From the NCBI GenBank assembly GCA_024449915.1, contig JAMZAV010001828.1, forward strand, positions 248,001 through 312,000: a DNA stretch of 64,000 nucleotides. Direction: 5' to 3'. Source of the stretch: Sweltsa coloradensis (Eukaryota > Arthropoda > Insecta > Plecoptera > Chloroperlidae). Every line of letters starts with the position of its first letter. Position 1 is the stretch's first letter. The translations under genes were made by a program, and so were the position numbers. Positions 54,301 through 59,049 of this stretch are shown here, one piece after another. The notes beneath the pieces were generated by a model. That model was not told the origin of the DNA. It made no database searches and saw only the letters and a program-made list of their open reading frames with translations.

Positions 54301-56016
54301 TTCTGGACGATGGATTCATTACGAAGAAAATCACACAAGTTTTCCTGGGGGAGCAAGATGTTATTTGAAATGAAAAGTTGGATGCTGTAATTCAACAGTA
54401 TAGGCCTACTATCAAAGATTTCTGCAATGTGTGCTGGCAATAGAAGAGTGTAGAAAATGGTTTCTTATTAAGCTTACAAGTTGTAAGTAGGTAAATTAAT
54501 ATGAACGCATTTCTTCAAACCATGTCGGTGAACCGACATTAATGGTCTTCCGCAATCCAGCACATATGTTGGTGATGAAGATTCTAGAAGTTGTCATGGT
54601 GAAGAGGGTGCATGATTGCACTGAACACTCTTCTCCGGGAATGGTCTAGACTTCTTCACTCTTTCTGAATCTCTTTGGTTGTAAAACTGTCTTTTAATTT
54701 CAATGTTTCTGTAATTGCATCTCAGGTTAACGTAAAGATGATGTGTGTTTCTGTACCCAATAAGTTGTTCAAATTTGACCAACACACTGTGAGAATTTGG
54801 GTGATGCAGCCGGATACATCACCGTTGGGGGGTATGTCATGCCTTGCATTCCAGTCACAGTGGGTTGGGTAGTCCTATCATCTAGGCCTATAGGCCTAAT
54901 ATGTTGAGGGCTGTGTATTTTCAATTGTTGTTGTCAAGGGAGATTTGATATGTTATGTTATGTTTATCTTTTGAGGTCTGAATGACAAGATTAAAATAAA
55001 TCATCACTTTAAAGAATATTGTTTCCTTTTCAATTTATGAGTTGTAAGTTGTAATTAAACATATTTCTTTATACCCTGTCGTCGGTGAGCCGACACCACG
55101 CTTCACTCGATAGTTAGGCCTACTACAGCAGTCCATGGTGGGTTGGTGGCACATGATTAGGGGGCTGGTCTAAAGAGTATAGCTCTATGAGGACGTTCAA
55201 ATCCCACACAATAAGGCCCCCCCCCCACTAACCTACTTTTGGGTGGAGCGCTGCCAGGGTAGCCTATAGGCCTACCGCATTTTTACCATGTTTTTTTTGT
55301 AATCGTCCTTCATCGTTATCTATTACCACTCATCGTCTTGAATAGCTTTAGGGCATTAATAGAGACGTAATGCAAAAAAAAACATCATATTATCCAGGAA
55401 CTAATTTGTTTGTATTAGTTTTCACCTAGATAGGCCAAGGTACTTCTTCGGCTAGGGGGGTCCAACTTTTATATACACTGTAACGGAAAGGATTTCGGGT
55501 GCGCTCTTATCGATTATATCCTAGAACTAGCCTAGCGCGGCGCACTGTAGCCAGCGGAAAGTTCGGCTAACCTAACGAAAGTAGCCTACACCTTTAACAT
55601 AAGTAGTAACAAGGCAATATAGCCGTGTTAACAAGGTGTATAAAAGTTGGACCCCCCTAGCCGAAGAAGTGCCGACAGGCCTAGGCCTAGATGTCCGCCA
55701 GTCAGTTGACTTCGCCAACGTTTAGGGCAGGTCTAGGCCTAGGCTACCTAATAAAGGGCTCTAGGTCTAGGCCTAGCAAATGGAATCGGCCCTAGACGTA
55801 AGGCTATAGGAAAGGCCTAGGCTTAGAGGTCCCTAAGGCTACCTAGGCTAGGGTAAGGCCTGCTAGGCCTAGGCTAGGCCCTAGGCCCTACCGTAGCAGA
55901 GCCCTACCTACTTACTTCTCAATTTCCAATGCAGCTGCTTTCCTTTTTTCATAGAGCTTGTCATTCAATGCACGTACACAAGCAGTACTTAATGGAGCAT
56001 AATCTTTCTCAGACAT
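24137..56016 (-). CDS. VAC14: VAC14, complete ten-exon gene
   Basis: Ten minus-strand exons join to 2145 bp, 714 codons plus stop (human about 782). Coding exons: 55916-56016, 47154-47998, 45954-46056, 43769-43988, 41989-42170, 41091-41265, 36907-37025, 32132-32211, 28500-28650, 24137-24305. Every junction is GT-AG and all phases agree. Vac14 is an armadillo/HEAT-repeat scaffold that oligomerises through its C-terminal part and holds PIKfyve/Fab1 and the phosphatase Fig4 together, controlling PI(3,5)P2 on endosomes and lysosomes. Landmarks: [11 protein letters not shown] at the N-terminus, [52 protein letters not shown] (exon 2), [16 protein letters not shown] (exon 5), [12 protein letters not shown] (exon 7), [13 protein letters not shown] (exon 8), [14 protein letters not shown] (exon 9). 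It lacks most of the vertebrate linkers, hence the shorter length. Introns are 0.7 to 7.9 kb and packed with transposons. Confidence 0.93.
24570..25630. other. VAC14 intron 9, unassigned stretch
   Basis: AT-rich intron DNA with a G run near 24560. The frame on the plus strand at 24506-24916 is AT-driven and hydrophobic by composition; no domain recognised. Confidence 0.35.
25644..25873. mobile_element. MITE inserted in a retroposon tail
   Basis: Ends TGGTGAAGAACCAATA and (right) ATATTGGTTCTTCACCA are inverted copies, flanked on both sides by TCGA. Outside, GTTGTGTCTGCAT and TATGTAATTAGATTTATTTAG would join as in the uninterrupted copy at 44558-44600, which shows the empty site. Confidence 0.65.
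25878..25957 (+). repeat. Non-LTR/SINE 3' tail, copy 2
   Basis: TAATTAGATTTATTTAGTTG, TCCTCCTTTGTAAATCAG, AACTGAATAGGATCTAGACG and an AAATAAATAAA end. Shares this with 15695, 41414 and 44574. Confidence 0.55.
25959..27582. mobile_element. Fold-back element, 1.6 kb
   Basis: Left end CTAGGAAGCTTCGCAAACGC...GCGTTGATGGATGAGC, right end GCTCATCCAACAACGCGGCGG...AAGCGTTTCCTAG. Inner arms carry AAAGCTTTATTTCTATGGAT, TTTTTCAACTTTTTCTTTCA and a centre with GGATGAGCGTAGCGAGCGAAGCG. Part of the left arm is duplicated in tandem (26125-26300 and 26315-26480). No protein is encoded. Located in VAC14 intron 9. Confidence 0.7.
27612..28113. mobile_element. hAT-like MITE, TAGAGGTAGTG ends, perfect 8-bp TSD
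   Basis: Left TAGAGGTAGTGAAAAATGGT, right ATCACCATTTCTCATTACCTCTA. It is flanked on both sides by CCAATCAG (27604-27611 and 28114-28121), the 8-bp duplication typical of hAT. The interior has GGTGCCGGTCCAGACCG and a perfect CRE site TGACGTCA at 27903-27910. Non-autonomous. Confidence 0.85.
28500..28650 (-). CDS. VAC14: VAC14 exon 9
   Basis: 151 bp; acceptor AAATCTCCAG, donor GTAAGC. Encodes [31 protein letters not shown] and LRLRLDCVP. An inner GTACCT was tested as donor and rejected: only GTAAGC at 28494-28499 keeps frame with exon 10. Confidence 0.9.
28660..30580. other. VAC14 intron 8, unassigned stretch
   Basis: AT-rich intron. An inverted repeat TTTTTGTTTGGCGGTATTTTGTACAG / TTTGTACTGCCAAACGAAAA near 29860-29905 forms a strong hairpin. 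No protein motif seen. Confidence 0.35.
30582..31249. mobile_element. TAGGGAAGTCTC element (hAT-like)
   Basis: Left TAGGGAAGTCTC and right GAGACTTCCCTA are perfect inverted 12-mers. The element interrupts one of the tandem copies of the VAC14 exon 8 segment: the host sequence ACAGAAATGAA on the left continues as TTGTATTTTGCACGAGACC on the right. It contains a CRE site (30753-30760). No clear 8-bp duplication, so the superfamily is inferred from the ends. Confidence 0.65.
31275..31316 (-). pseudogene. Partial copy of VAC14 exon 8 with its donor
   Basis: Bases ACTTACATGTAAAAATAGGA plus GATTCAATTAATTGCACTA repeat exactly the 3' half and splice donor of exon 8 (32126-32165). The first half of the exon and its acceptor are absent, so it cannot work as an exon by itself. 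See the finding on tandem exon copies. Confidence 0.85.
31335..32084. mobile_element. hAT-like MITE, 750 bp, perfect 8-bp TSD
   Basis: Ends TAGGGATGACATCGATTAA and TTAATCGTCGTCATCCCTA, flanked by GTTGAAAC at 31327-31334 and 32085-32092. Interior edges are full of AACCGATTA-type words; the centre is GC-rich, with a CRE at 31852-31859 and small unconvincing frames. Inserted in the tandem repeat of VAC14 exon 8. Confidence 0.88.
32132..32211 (-). CDS. VAC14: VAC14 exon 8
   Basis: 80 bp; acceptor AACTCTCAG, donor GTAAGT. Encodes [20 protein letters not shown] and ESPIFT, plus one base of Tyr. Two partial copies of its 3' half with the donor lie downstream near 31275-31316 and 30540-30560. Confidence 0.9.
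32532..32631. repeat. Exact 50-bp tandem duplication
   Basis: The 50-mer starting TTGATGACTGATGTGATGTA and ending CCTGAAGGGG-type sequence occurs twice back to back (32532-32581 and 32582-32631) without mismatch. It lies in VAC14 intron 7. A recent duplication or assembly duplication. Confidence 0.85.
32870..33240. mobile_element. Truncated TAGAGGTAGTG-family MITE
   Basis: Contains GGACCGGCACTTCC, GACCGGTACCTCCACC and GCGTTTTGACCAGTTTCATACAA, the reverse of the 27612 and 36039 elements, and ends CATTTTTCATTAACTCTA. The left end is missing. Confidence 0.55.
33391..34003. mobile_element. hAT-like MITE, TAGGGCTGCCCAACAATA ends
   Basis: Left TAGGGCTGCCCAACAATA, right TATTGTTGGGCTGCCCTA as inverted partner (with a slight difference), flanked by ATAGGTAC and ATAGGTAA (7 of 8). 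Subterminal CGATATCGATAT words repeat on both sides. A stretch (AGTTTGGCTTTGGGCCAAGA ... GAGATAAGATAACAAGACCAC) is shared with about 62750-62860. Confidence 0.8.
34844..35100 (+). mobile_element. Jockey-type LINE fragment (reverse transcriptase C-end)
   Basis: One frame reads [18 protein letters not shown], then [20 protein letters not shown] and [10 protein letters not shown]. This is the YG-PVW-A----L---QN--LR---- motif downstream of the catalytic core in Jockey/CR1-like non-LTR retrotransposons. The frame breaks near 35030. No endonuclease or YADD part is present. A dead remnant. Confidence 0.75.
36039..36702. mobile_element. hAT-like MITE, TAGAGGTAGTG ends, perfect 8-bp TSD
   Basis: Left TAGAGGTAGTGAAAAATGGT, right ATCACCATTTCTCATTACCTCTA; flanks GGAATCGG (36031-36038 and 36703-36710), identical. 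Contains GGTGCCGGTCCAGACCG and CRE at 36376-36383. The best-preserved long copy of this family, nested in 34659-36841. Confidence 0.85.
36907..37025 (-). CDS. VAC14: VAC14 exon 7
   Basis: 119 bp; acceptor TGTTGCAG, donor GTATCC. Encodes [20 protein letters not shown] and [14 protein letters not shown]. The non-consensus donor is supported because it alone yields the conserved Phe-Gly at the junction with exon 8. The right end of a hAT-like MITE lies only about 65 bp beyond this donor. Confidence 0.9.
38592..38816 (+). CDS. THAP zinc-finger domain, transposon-borne
   Basis: Seventy-four residues starting [11 protein letters not shown]. The C2CH pattern is visible: Cys at 4 or 5 and at 9, then further on [14 protein letters not shown] with the second Cys-x2-His pair. 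[11 protein letters not shown] is the usual region before it. THAP domains bind DNA in P-element transposases and in host regulators. The frame stops right after EDFEISSNL; the next stretch (38761-38958) continues a basic linker in another frame, so either an intron or a frameshift is here. The usual Trp of the THAP core appears to be replaced. Belongs to the TTAA-flanked element, not a host gene. Confidence 0.75.
   Translation: MNICCVFGCSNQPGKSVIVDGKKVSFQFPNRDRSPTRHKSCLKKINCMGFTPSKYSVVCATHFTEEDFEISSNL
39670..40209 (+). pseudogene. P2X7 C-terminal-like cysteine domain, decayed
   Basis: First part: [10 protein letters not shown], then LYCSDSKVI and ADCITEH, the cysteine pattern of the P2X7 cytosolic 'ballast' domain (CxCGxC ... 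C ... CIT). After a stop at about 39910, a second frame reads [32 protein letters not shown]; a further frame shift near 40141 gives [16 protein letters not shown] and a stop. This order matches P2X7-C: metal-binding cysteines, helices, P-C--W-IR, then G-Y-GFK. Two or more lesions make it non-functional here, unless introns are misread. Known function of this domain in transposons: not established to my knowledge. Confidence 0.7.
41091..41265 (-). CDS. VAC14: VAC14 exon 6
   Basis: 175 bp; acceptor TTCTCAG, donor GTAGGT. Encodes [19 protein letters not shown], then [20 protein letters not shown] and [11 protein letters not shown]. Its first base completes the Arg codon begun in exon 5. Confidence 0.92.
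41414..41490 (+). repeat. Non-LTR/SINE 3' tail, copy 3
   Basis: ATTTAGTTGTCTTCCTTTG, TAAACCAGGTTTTTAACTG, AATAGGATAGACGTAAAATA followed by AATTAATTAATT. Member of the tail family at 15695, 25878 and 44574. VAC14 intron 5. Confidence 0.5.
41989..42170 (-). CDS. VAC14: VAC14 exon 5
   Basis: 182 bp; acceptor CGCAACAG, donor GTAAGG. Encodes [13 protein letters not shown], a short linker, then [20 protein letters not shown] and RGSFIIR. Starts in phase 0, ends in phase 2. The vertebrate linker between these blocks is longer. Confidence 0.92.
42404..42672 (+). repeat. Dispersed repeat family D, copy 2
   Basis: Begins TGATTTGATTGGATATTGCT and TAACGTCTCATATTTATGC, includes GCTGGTCAGAACCAG and the GTCGT-rich block, and ends GTTCCCCGACGACGA. 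Same block order as 5091-5400 and 49140-49400; the head also occurs at 16918-16985. VAC14 intron 4. Confidence 0.6.
43769..43988 (-). CDS. VAC14: VAC14 exon 4
   Basis: 220 bp; acceptor CTCCCCAG, donor GTAAAT. Encodes [34 protein letters not shown] and [14 protein letters not shown] second AG 16 bases on (before CTAGAC) is rejected because only the upstream acceptor keeps frame with exon 3. A decayed partial copy of this exon lies upstream in intron 3. Confidence 0.92.
44379..44472 (+). repeat. Polypyrimidine (T/C) tract
   Basis: About 90 bases almost wholly T and C (TTTCTTTC-type). It gives long but meaningless frames on both strands. On the minus (VAC14) strand it is A/G-rich, so it does not act as a splice-type tract for VAC14. 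Confidence 0.7.
44574..44674 (+). repeat. Non-LTR/SINE 3' tail, copy 4
   Basis: GTAATTAGATTTATTTAG, TTGTCCTCCTTTGTAAATC, ACTGAATAGGATAGACG and a long AAATAAATAAA tail. The most complete tail of the family, and the uninterrupted reference for 25630-25957. Confidence 0.6.
45249..45306 (-). pseudogene. Decayed partial copy of VAC14 exon 4
   Basis: CAGTACGACCACCTAACTGG, ACACAGAGTTGTGGACCAGG and TGTTTGGTCAGCAC match 43896-43950 of real exon 4 with many substitutions. On the minus strand the copied frame reads VLTKHLVH and then meets a stop (TAG at the position of an ACT/Thr codon). The left continuation of the copy is on the far side of the hAT insertion (about 44020-44042). Confidence 0.8.
45954..46056 (-). 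CDS. VAC14: VAC14 exon 3
   Basis: 103 bp; acceptor ends GATTCAG, donor GTAAGA. Encodes [17 protein letters not shown] and an acidic linker, matching the KE-A-V---LMKL segment of Vac14. Phase 1 in, phase 2 out. Too short for an ORF length cut-off. Confidence 0.9.
46124..46355. mobile_element. MITE, GGAGAAGGGTTGACAGG type
   Basis: Begins TGGAGAAGGGTTGACAGGTT, includes CAGCCTGAAGGGCTGGG, CACGACGCGTTTTGTCCTTC and GGACTCGTCAGGCGG, ends near AAATCAGCTAATTA. Homologous to 60822-61125 and, shortened, to 23843-24034. The second inverted end is missing. VAC14 intron 2. Confidence 0.6.
46360..47110. other. VAC14 intron 2, TAGGCCTA-rich
   Basis: Apart from many TAGGCCTA-type words I see nothing. No motif of an additional VAC14 exon; exon 2 joins exon 3 in frame. 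Confidence 0.4.
47154..47998 (-). CDS. VAC14: VAC14 exon 2
   Basis: 845 bp, residues about 34-315, the main N-terminal HEAT block. Acceptor TTTGTAG just before 47998; one base completes Lys34. Ends with AAA plus one base before a GTATCC donor (phase 1). Unusually long for this gene, as it covers several vertebrate exons. The open frame continues past the acceptor into the intron, which is not coding. Confidence 0.93.
48515..49060. mobile_element. CTAGGGAAACGCC-type MITE copies
   Basis: Inverted blocks: CAAGCCATGTGTTGAGCTACCCGG at 48528, CACATGGCTTGCTCC with GGCGTTTACCTAG ending 48778, CTCAACACATGGCTTGCC with GGCGTTTCCCTAG near 48940-48990, and GCTCACTCGTCTAACAACGA near 49015. These are ends of at least two elements of the family seen intact at 49912-50191. 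VAC14 intron 1. Confidence 0.6.
49140..49400 (+). repeat. Dispersed repeat family D, copy 3
   Basis: GGCGCGTCAACTGTTAGG, TCTCACGTCGTGGTCGTCA, TCCCCGACGACAACTACCAG and CTCTAGTTTCGAGGAGTAAT follow the same order as at 5091-5400. VAC14 intron 1. Confidence 0.6.
49912..50191. mobile_element. MITE, CTAGGGAAACGCCAAAGTCG ends, 280 bp
   Basis: Long terminal inverted repeats of about 60 bp: CTAGGGAAACGCCAAAGTCG then GTGAGCCATGTGTTGAG and ACCCGG at the left; CCGGGTTCTCAACACATGAC, then ACGACTTTGGCGTTTCCCTAG at the right. The most complete member of the family; related ends at 48515-49060. Confidence 0.75.
50192..50290 (+). repeat. tRNA-derived SINE
   Basis: A-box-like TAGATGGCTAAGGCGCC and B-box-like GGTTCAAACCC spaced as in a tRNA, then an AT-rich tail with TTTAATTTCTGGATTGTA. 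The acceptor stem does not close, so it is not a working tRNA. A truncated relative is near 1403-1460. Confidence 0.6.
50815..51005 (+). mobile_element. BEL/Pao-like element, 5' LTR
   Basis: 191 bp, TGTTGAGGG ... GAGCCGACA (TG...CA). Matches 54902-55095 almost base for base; the only difference I see is a 3-bp GTC insertion in the other copy, so the insertion is young. Contains ATTAAAATAAATC as a possible polyadenylation signal. Confidence 0.85.
51108..54390 (+). pseudogene. BEL/Pao-like gag-protease region with captured LDL-receptor fragment
   Basis: Three frames. 51108-51701: charged coiled coil with a tandem [10 protein letters not shown] unit. 51733-52188: DUF1759-like ([15 protein letters not shown]). 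52216 on: zinc knuckles ([28 protein letters not shown]), then an aspartic-protease-like DUF1758 part ([22 protein letters not shown]). The frame breaks in an A run near 51690, and a TGA at 52186-52188 sits where CGA would be expected. No reverse transcriptase, RNase H or integrase follows. From about 53600 the protein changes to cysteine-rich [11 protein letters not shown] and later [19 protein letters not shown], a YWTD propeller blade of an LDL-receptor-family protein. That part loses frame near 54200. Inference: a defective element that picked up host sequence. Confidence 0.75.
53600..54450 (+). pseudogene. LDL-receptor-family fragment inside the LTR element
   Basis: Cysteine-rich LDL-A/EGF-like stretch ([32 protein letters not shown]), then ELYLYEP and the blade [19 protein letters not shown]. 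In LDL-receptor/LRP proteins EGF modules are followed by such YWTD blades, so the module order is natural. There are no introns over 800 bp, as expected of copied mRNA. The exact parent (LDLR, LRP or other) is not determined. A frame change after the blade and a stop at 54388-54390 show decay. Confidence 0.65.
54470..54600 (+). mobile_element. Third, divergent LTR-leader junction
   Basis: TTGTAAGTAGGTAAATTAATATGAACG...TCGGTGAACCGACATTAATGGTCTTCC mirrors the 5' LTR end and leader (TCGGTGAGCCGACATTAATGGTCCTCC at 50990-51020). It lies inside the element, after the LDL-receptor-like part. It implies a second, older element copy or a template switch. Confidence 0.65.
54902..55095 (+). mobile_element. 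BEL/Pao-like element, 3' LTR
   Basis: 194 bp, TGTTGAGGG ... GAGCCGACA, nearly identical to 50815-51005. Sequence before it (TAGGCCTATAGGCCTAATA) is not a polypurine tract. Flanks do not show an obvious 5-bp duplication (TAATA left; CCACG right), although TAATA precedes both LTRs. Confidence 0.85.
55440..55676. mobile_element. Small inverted-repeat element in VAC14 intron 1
   Basis: Arms ACTTCTTCGGCTAGGGGGGT plus CCAACTTTTATA and their reverse complement (TATAAAAGTTGG, ACCCCCCTAGCCGAAGAAGT) about 235 bp apart. The interior AAGGATTTCGGGTGCGCTCTTAT recurs inverted at 57680-57710, on the other side of the VAC14 start. Non-coding. Confidence 0.7.
55916..56016 (-). CDS. VAC14: VAC14 exon 1 (start)
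   Basis: ATG at 56014-56016; residues [10 protein letters not shown] then [15 protein letters not shown] and AALEIE, with two bases of the next codon (phase 2). Donor GTAAGT at 55910-55915. Upstream ATG-free context and match to Vac14 N-termini support the start. Confidence 0.92.
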
Positions 56017-57352
56017 CACGTAAGATTAATCAAATAAATTTAATAATAAGACCTAAGCGTCCATGTGACTAATGTCACTCCCATTCCACTCATATTCCAC
56101 TGACACAAGCCAAGACCACGCCCCCAACCGCCCTCTCGGTGTAGGCTACCAACAAACCGGTACCAATAAATAAACATTAACAATAAGCTCATTTCAGTTT
56201 AGTTTCTTCAATTTAGCATACGCATTTACTTTAAATATTTTATTTATTTTAAATTAATTAATATGTACTAATTACTGTTATTAAAAATAGTGTTCATTTA
56301 AACAAAAAAAAACGCGTCTTTCAAAGCAAACCAAAGCTTACTTCATGCATTCGCATATGAATGTACTAAATTGTGAGAAGTTAGCTTCAACCGAAGCGTC
56401 AACATGTTGACTTAAGCCGAAACGGAAGTTGTGTGAAATCACAATAGAAATGTTAATTTTCAGAATTATAAGCAGCTTTAGTTTTTAATAGTACACTTTG
56501 TAGAACACATCATATTCAAATATTTTGGAATTTAATAACATCATCAGTTGCAAAATGAAATAATTTTAGGGTAAATGGAAAATTACTTTAGTGCCTAATC
56601 TGAGAGTAATTATAAACATGGCCGACAGTTGTTGGGTTTGTGCTTGTAAACTCTGCAGTTTACTGAACGATTGATTGAAAATGTGAACTTATGTGTATAT
56701 TCTAGGTTTAGGGCATTAGGCGATTACAATGCCAAATATCCGTGTGTAGCTTTCAAGTGAACTTCTGTTTATTGTACGTATCAATTTGATAGGCAGTGTT
56801 CTAAAGTACAGTTGGTTACAAAACTTGACGAAGGCTTGGATCCATCAACCTTTTTGATCAGACATTGGAGGGTTAGCCCTATGCTAAGGCACATCACTCG
56901 GATTCTTTCTCATATATAAACGGTTATCGCATTTAAGTGTCAAGTGTAGTGATTGTGGACGACTTATTACTACTAGGTCTACCTAGGCCTAGGGTGAGGG
57001 TTTTATCTCCTGATATTCCAGGAGCTTTTCTAGGGGCCTAGCCTGGACCTAGGCCAGGCCCATCAGTCACATTTTGGTGTTTTCTCCTGTCAGAACTGAC
57101 CGATCATGAAGCCGATAGCTCATGAGAGGTAAGCAAGGAGTCTAGCTATTATGGACTTATTAACATTTGGCATATAGGCCTAGAATGGTATAGACTAAGG
57201 ATAGGCCATAAGGTCATAATACTGTTTTTCCTAGACATTTGCCAATAAGACCAAACTGTGATTGGCTCTATAGGTGGAACGGTTTTGCCCTGGCAGCTGT
57301 GGTCCATATCTGCTAGTGGGCATGGCAGTTGCTACGTGTGTGTAAGAAGGCC
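56017..57352. promoter_or_regulatory. Divergent promoter region, VAC14 and the 57.35-kb gene
   Basis: 1.3 kb between two starts facing away from each other. Candidate sites: CCACGCCCCC near 56115 (GC-box-like), ACGGAAGT at 56422-56429 (ETS-like), AACATGGCCGAC near 56615 (YY1-like). An ATG...CATGAGAG followed by GTAAGC near 57104-57124 looks like a donor of a 5' untranslated exon of the plus-strand gene. No start site can be fixed. Confidence 0.4.
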
Positions 57353-57505
57353 ATGCAGTCTGAGCCAGGCCGATACATTAACTCGGTGTCTGATCTTTAC
57401 GGAACGGACGAAATAGAAGTTCTACTGGAGGAGATACGGGACCTCGAACCGGCGGATTGTCGCCCGGAGGACATCCAGGATTTTGAAATCGCCGGCAGTC
57501 AAACG
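57353..57505 (+). CDS. First coding exon of an unidentified membrane-protein gene
   Basis: From ATG 57353 the frame reads MQSEPGRYINSVSDLYG, then EIEVLLEEIRDLEPADCRP and EDIQDFEIAGSQT, and meets a GTAGGG donor at 57506 in phase 0. An in-frame stop lies upstream (57314). The acidic, leucine-rich composition is unlike the TE frames around it and looks like real coding sequence. It joins in phase 0 to 59050-59235. The family is not recognised. Confidence 0.5.
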
Positions 57506-57649
57506 GTAGGGCACTTTATGAGCTAGGTAGGCCTAGGGTCTAGCCTAAGTTTCTCCCACGAGTTTTCGGAACTTTTTCGGTTGGTATGGACCTGTTTTAC
57601 AAAACTACGTACGTTAGGTTAGTCGACCTTTCCGGACTAGCCTAGTTAC

Positions 57650-59049
57650 CTGTGCGCTAGGCCTAGTTCTAGGATATTTTTGATAAGAGCGCACCCGAAA
57701 TCCTTTTTGTTAGGCCTAGGCCTACAAAACTACTTACCGGCAGCCTCTTTTTTTTCAGTGTTTTTATTGAAAAAAAAGTGTTAAAAAACCGGTCCATACC
57801 TATGCCTAAAAAGTACCGAGTTTTTACTCGGTGCCAACATCGCTGCTGAAAAATCTTGGCAAGATTGTATTGTAAGATCTTGTAAAATCTTGACAAGATT
57901 GTGGTTGGTCTATTTATTCGGTAGGCCTACTTGATGCAATTTCGATTTCCACTATATGCCACCTTTAGATGTTTATCCGTGGCTTGTTAATCTAGGCCCT
58001 GTGAACATAAAGCAAGTAGGCTTGCCTGCAGGCTAGGGCAAACACAGGCCTAGCCCTATAGTGCAAGGCATAAGACTTTTAGTCAACTGTCATTTAAGCC
58101 TACTACAAGTAGGCTAGTGGTTGTAAATACTCACGTAGTCTGAGGTCTGTTAGACATGGCAGCTATCTGTAGCTATTTATGTGTACCGGTATGTGGCCTT
58201 TGCCTACCATGTAGGCCGACCAGGTCTATTTATCAACTGTCGAACTCTATAGTTCTAAATAAACTGAAACAATGAGACAGCACAAATGTAAGCTTGCATG
58301 GCTTGTTTGATGTAACTGTTGGTGATGAGGTTCAAGAATCAAGATGCTAACACCAGGTGGCAGATTTTGACAAGATCTTGTTTACCCTAGGCCTATATCT
58401 TTTTTCTAACCAAGATCTTATTTTAATGCAAGATCTTGGCAAGTTCTTACTAACACAAGTTCTTGGCAAGATCTTACTTAATACAAGATCTTGCAAGGGT
58501 CAAACTTATCTCCCACCAGAGTGCAGAACGATCGATGTTTAGTCACCGCTTTGTGTAAGTTCCACTGGAACCACAATGTAAAGAGTCCGGTGACCAAACC
58601 CTTACCATGCAAACCTGGCAGAGAATTCGGGCGAACCAGCTAGGCATTGCCATATGGATCAAACAAAGTACAATGTTGAACATGAGCATACCTACCTACT
58701 AATTTGCAGTTAGGCCCTAGGTAAGGTTTTATGTTGACAATGCATGTTAGGCCTACAAGTAGGGCCCTAAACAATTTTATTTTATACGTAGGCCTACATC
58801 TTTAAAAAAAATTCACACAAACTGACCTAGAATGTAAAAAAAAACTCGTAAGTTAAACACCCCCAATCAGATTAAATAGGCCAACCTACATTAAATTAGG
58901 ACAAATATCTGTTACTCATAGTAGGTAGGTACGGTAGTAGAAACCATGTGTCCTAACTAATATCCAATAGGCCTATCTGAGGATATTTTATTGGTGAAAT
59001 CCAACCCCAAAGAGCAAGTGCTGAATTAGATTGCTTGTCTGTCTGCCAG
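57650..59049. other. Intron of the 57.35-kb gene, with AAGATCTTG repeats
   Basis: 57650-57712 holds TTTTTGATAAGAGCGCACCC and GAAATCCTTTTT, the inverse of 55485-55545. AAGATCTTG or AAATCTTG-type words cluster at 57848-57900 and 58372-58495 (about ten in all), forming short hairpins. TAGGCCTA words are dense. No exon seen between. Confidence 0.45.

Noticed and set aside
57104..57124. Coding start at the ATG before GTAAGC
   Set aside because: Its phase does not agree with the frame of 57353-57505, and a stop lies upstream in that exon; it is better seen as a 5' untranslated exon end.
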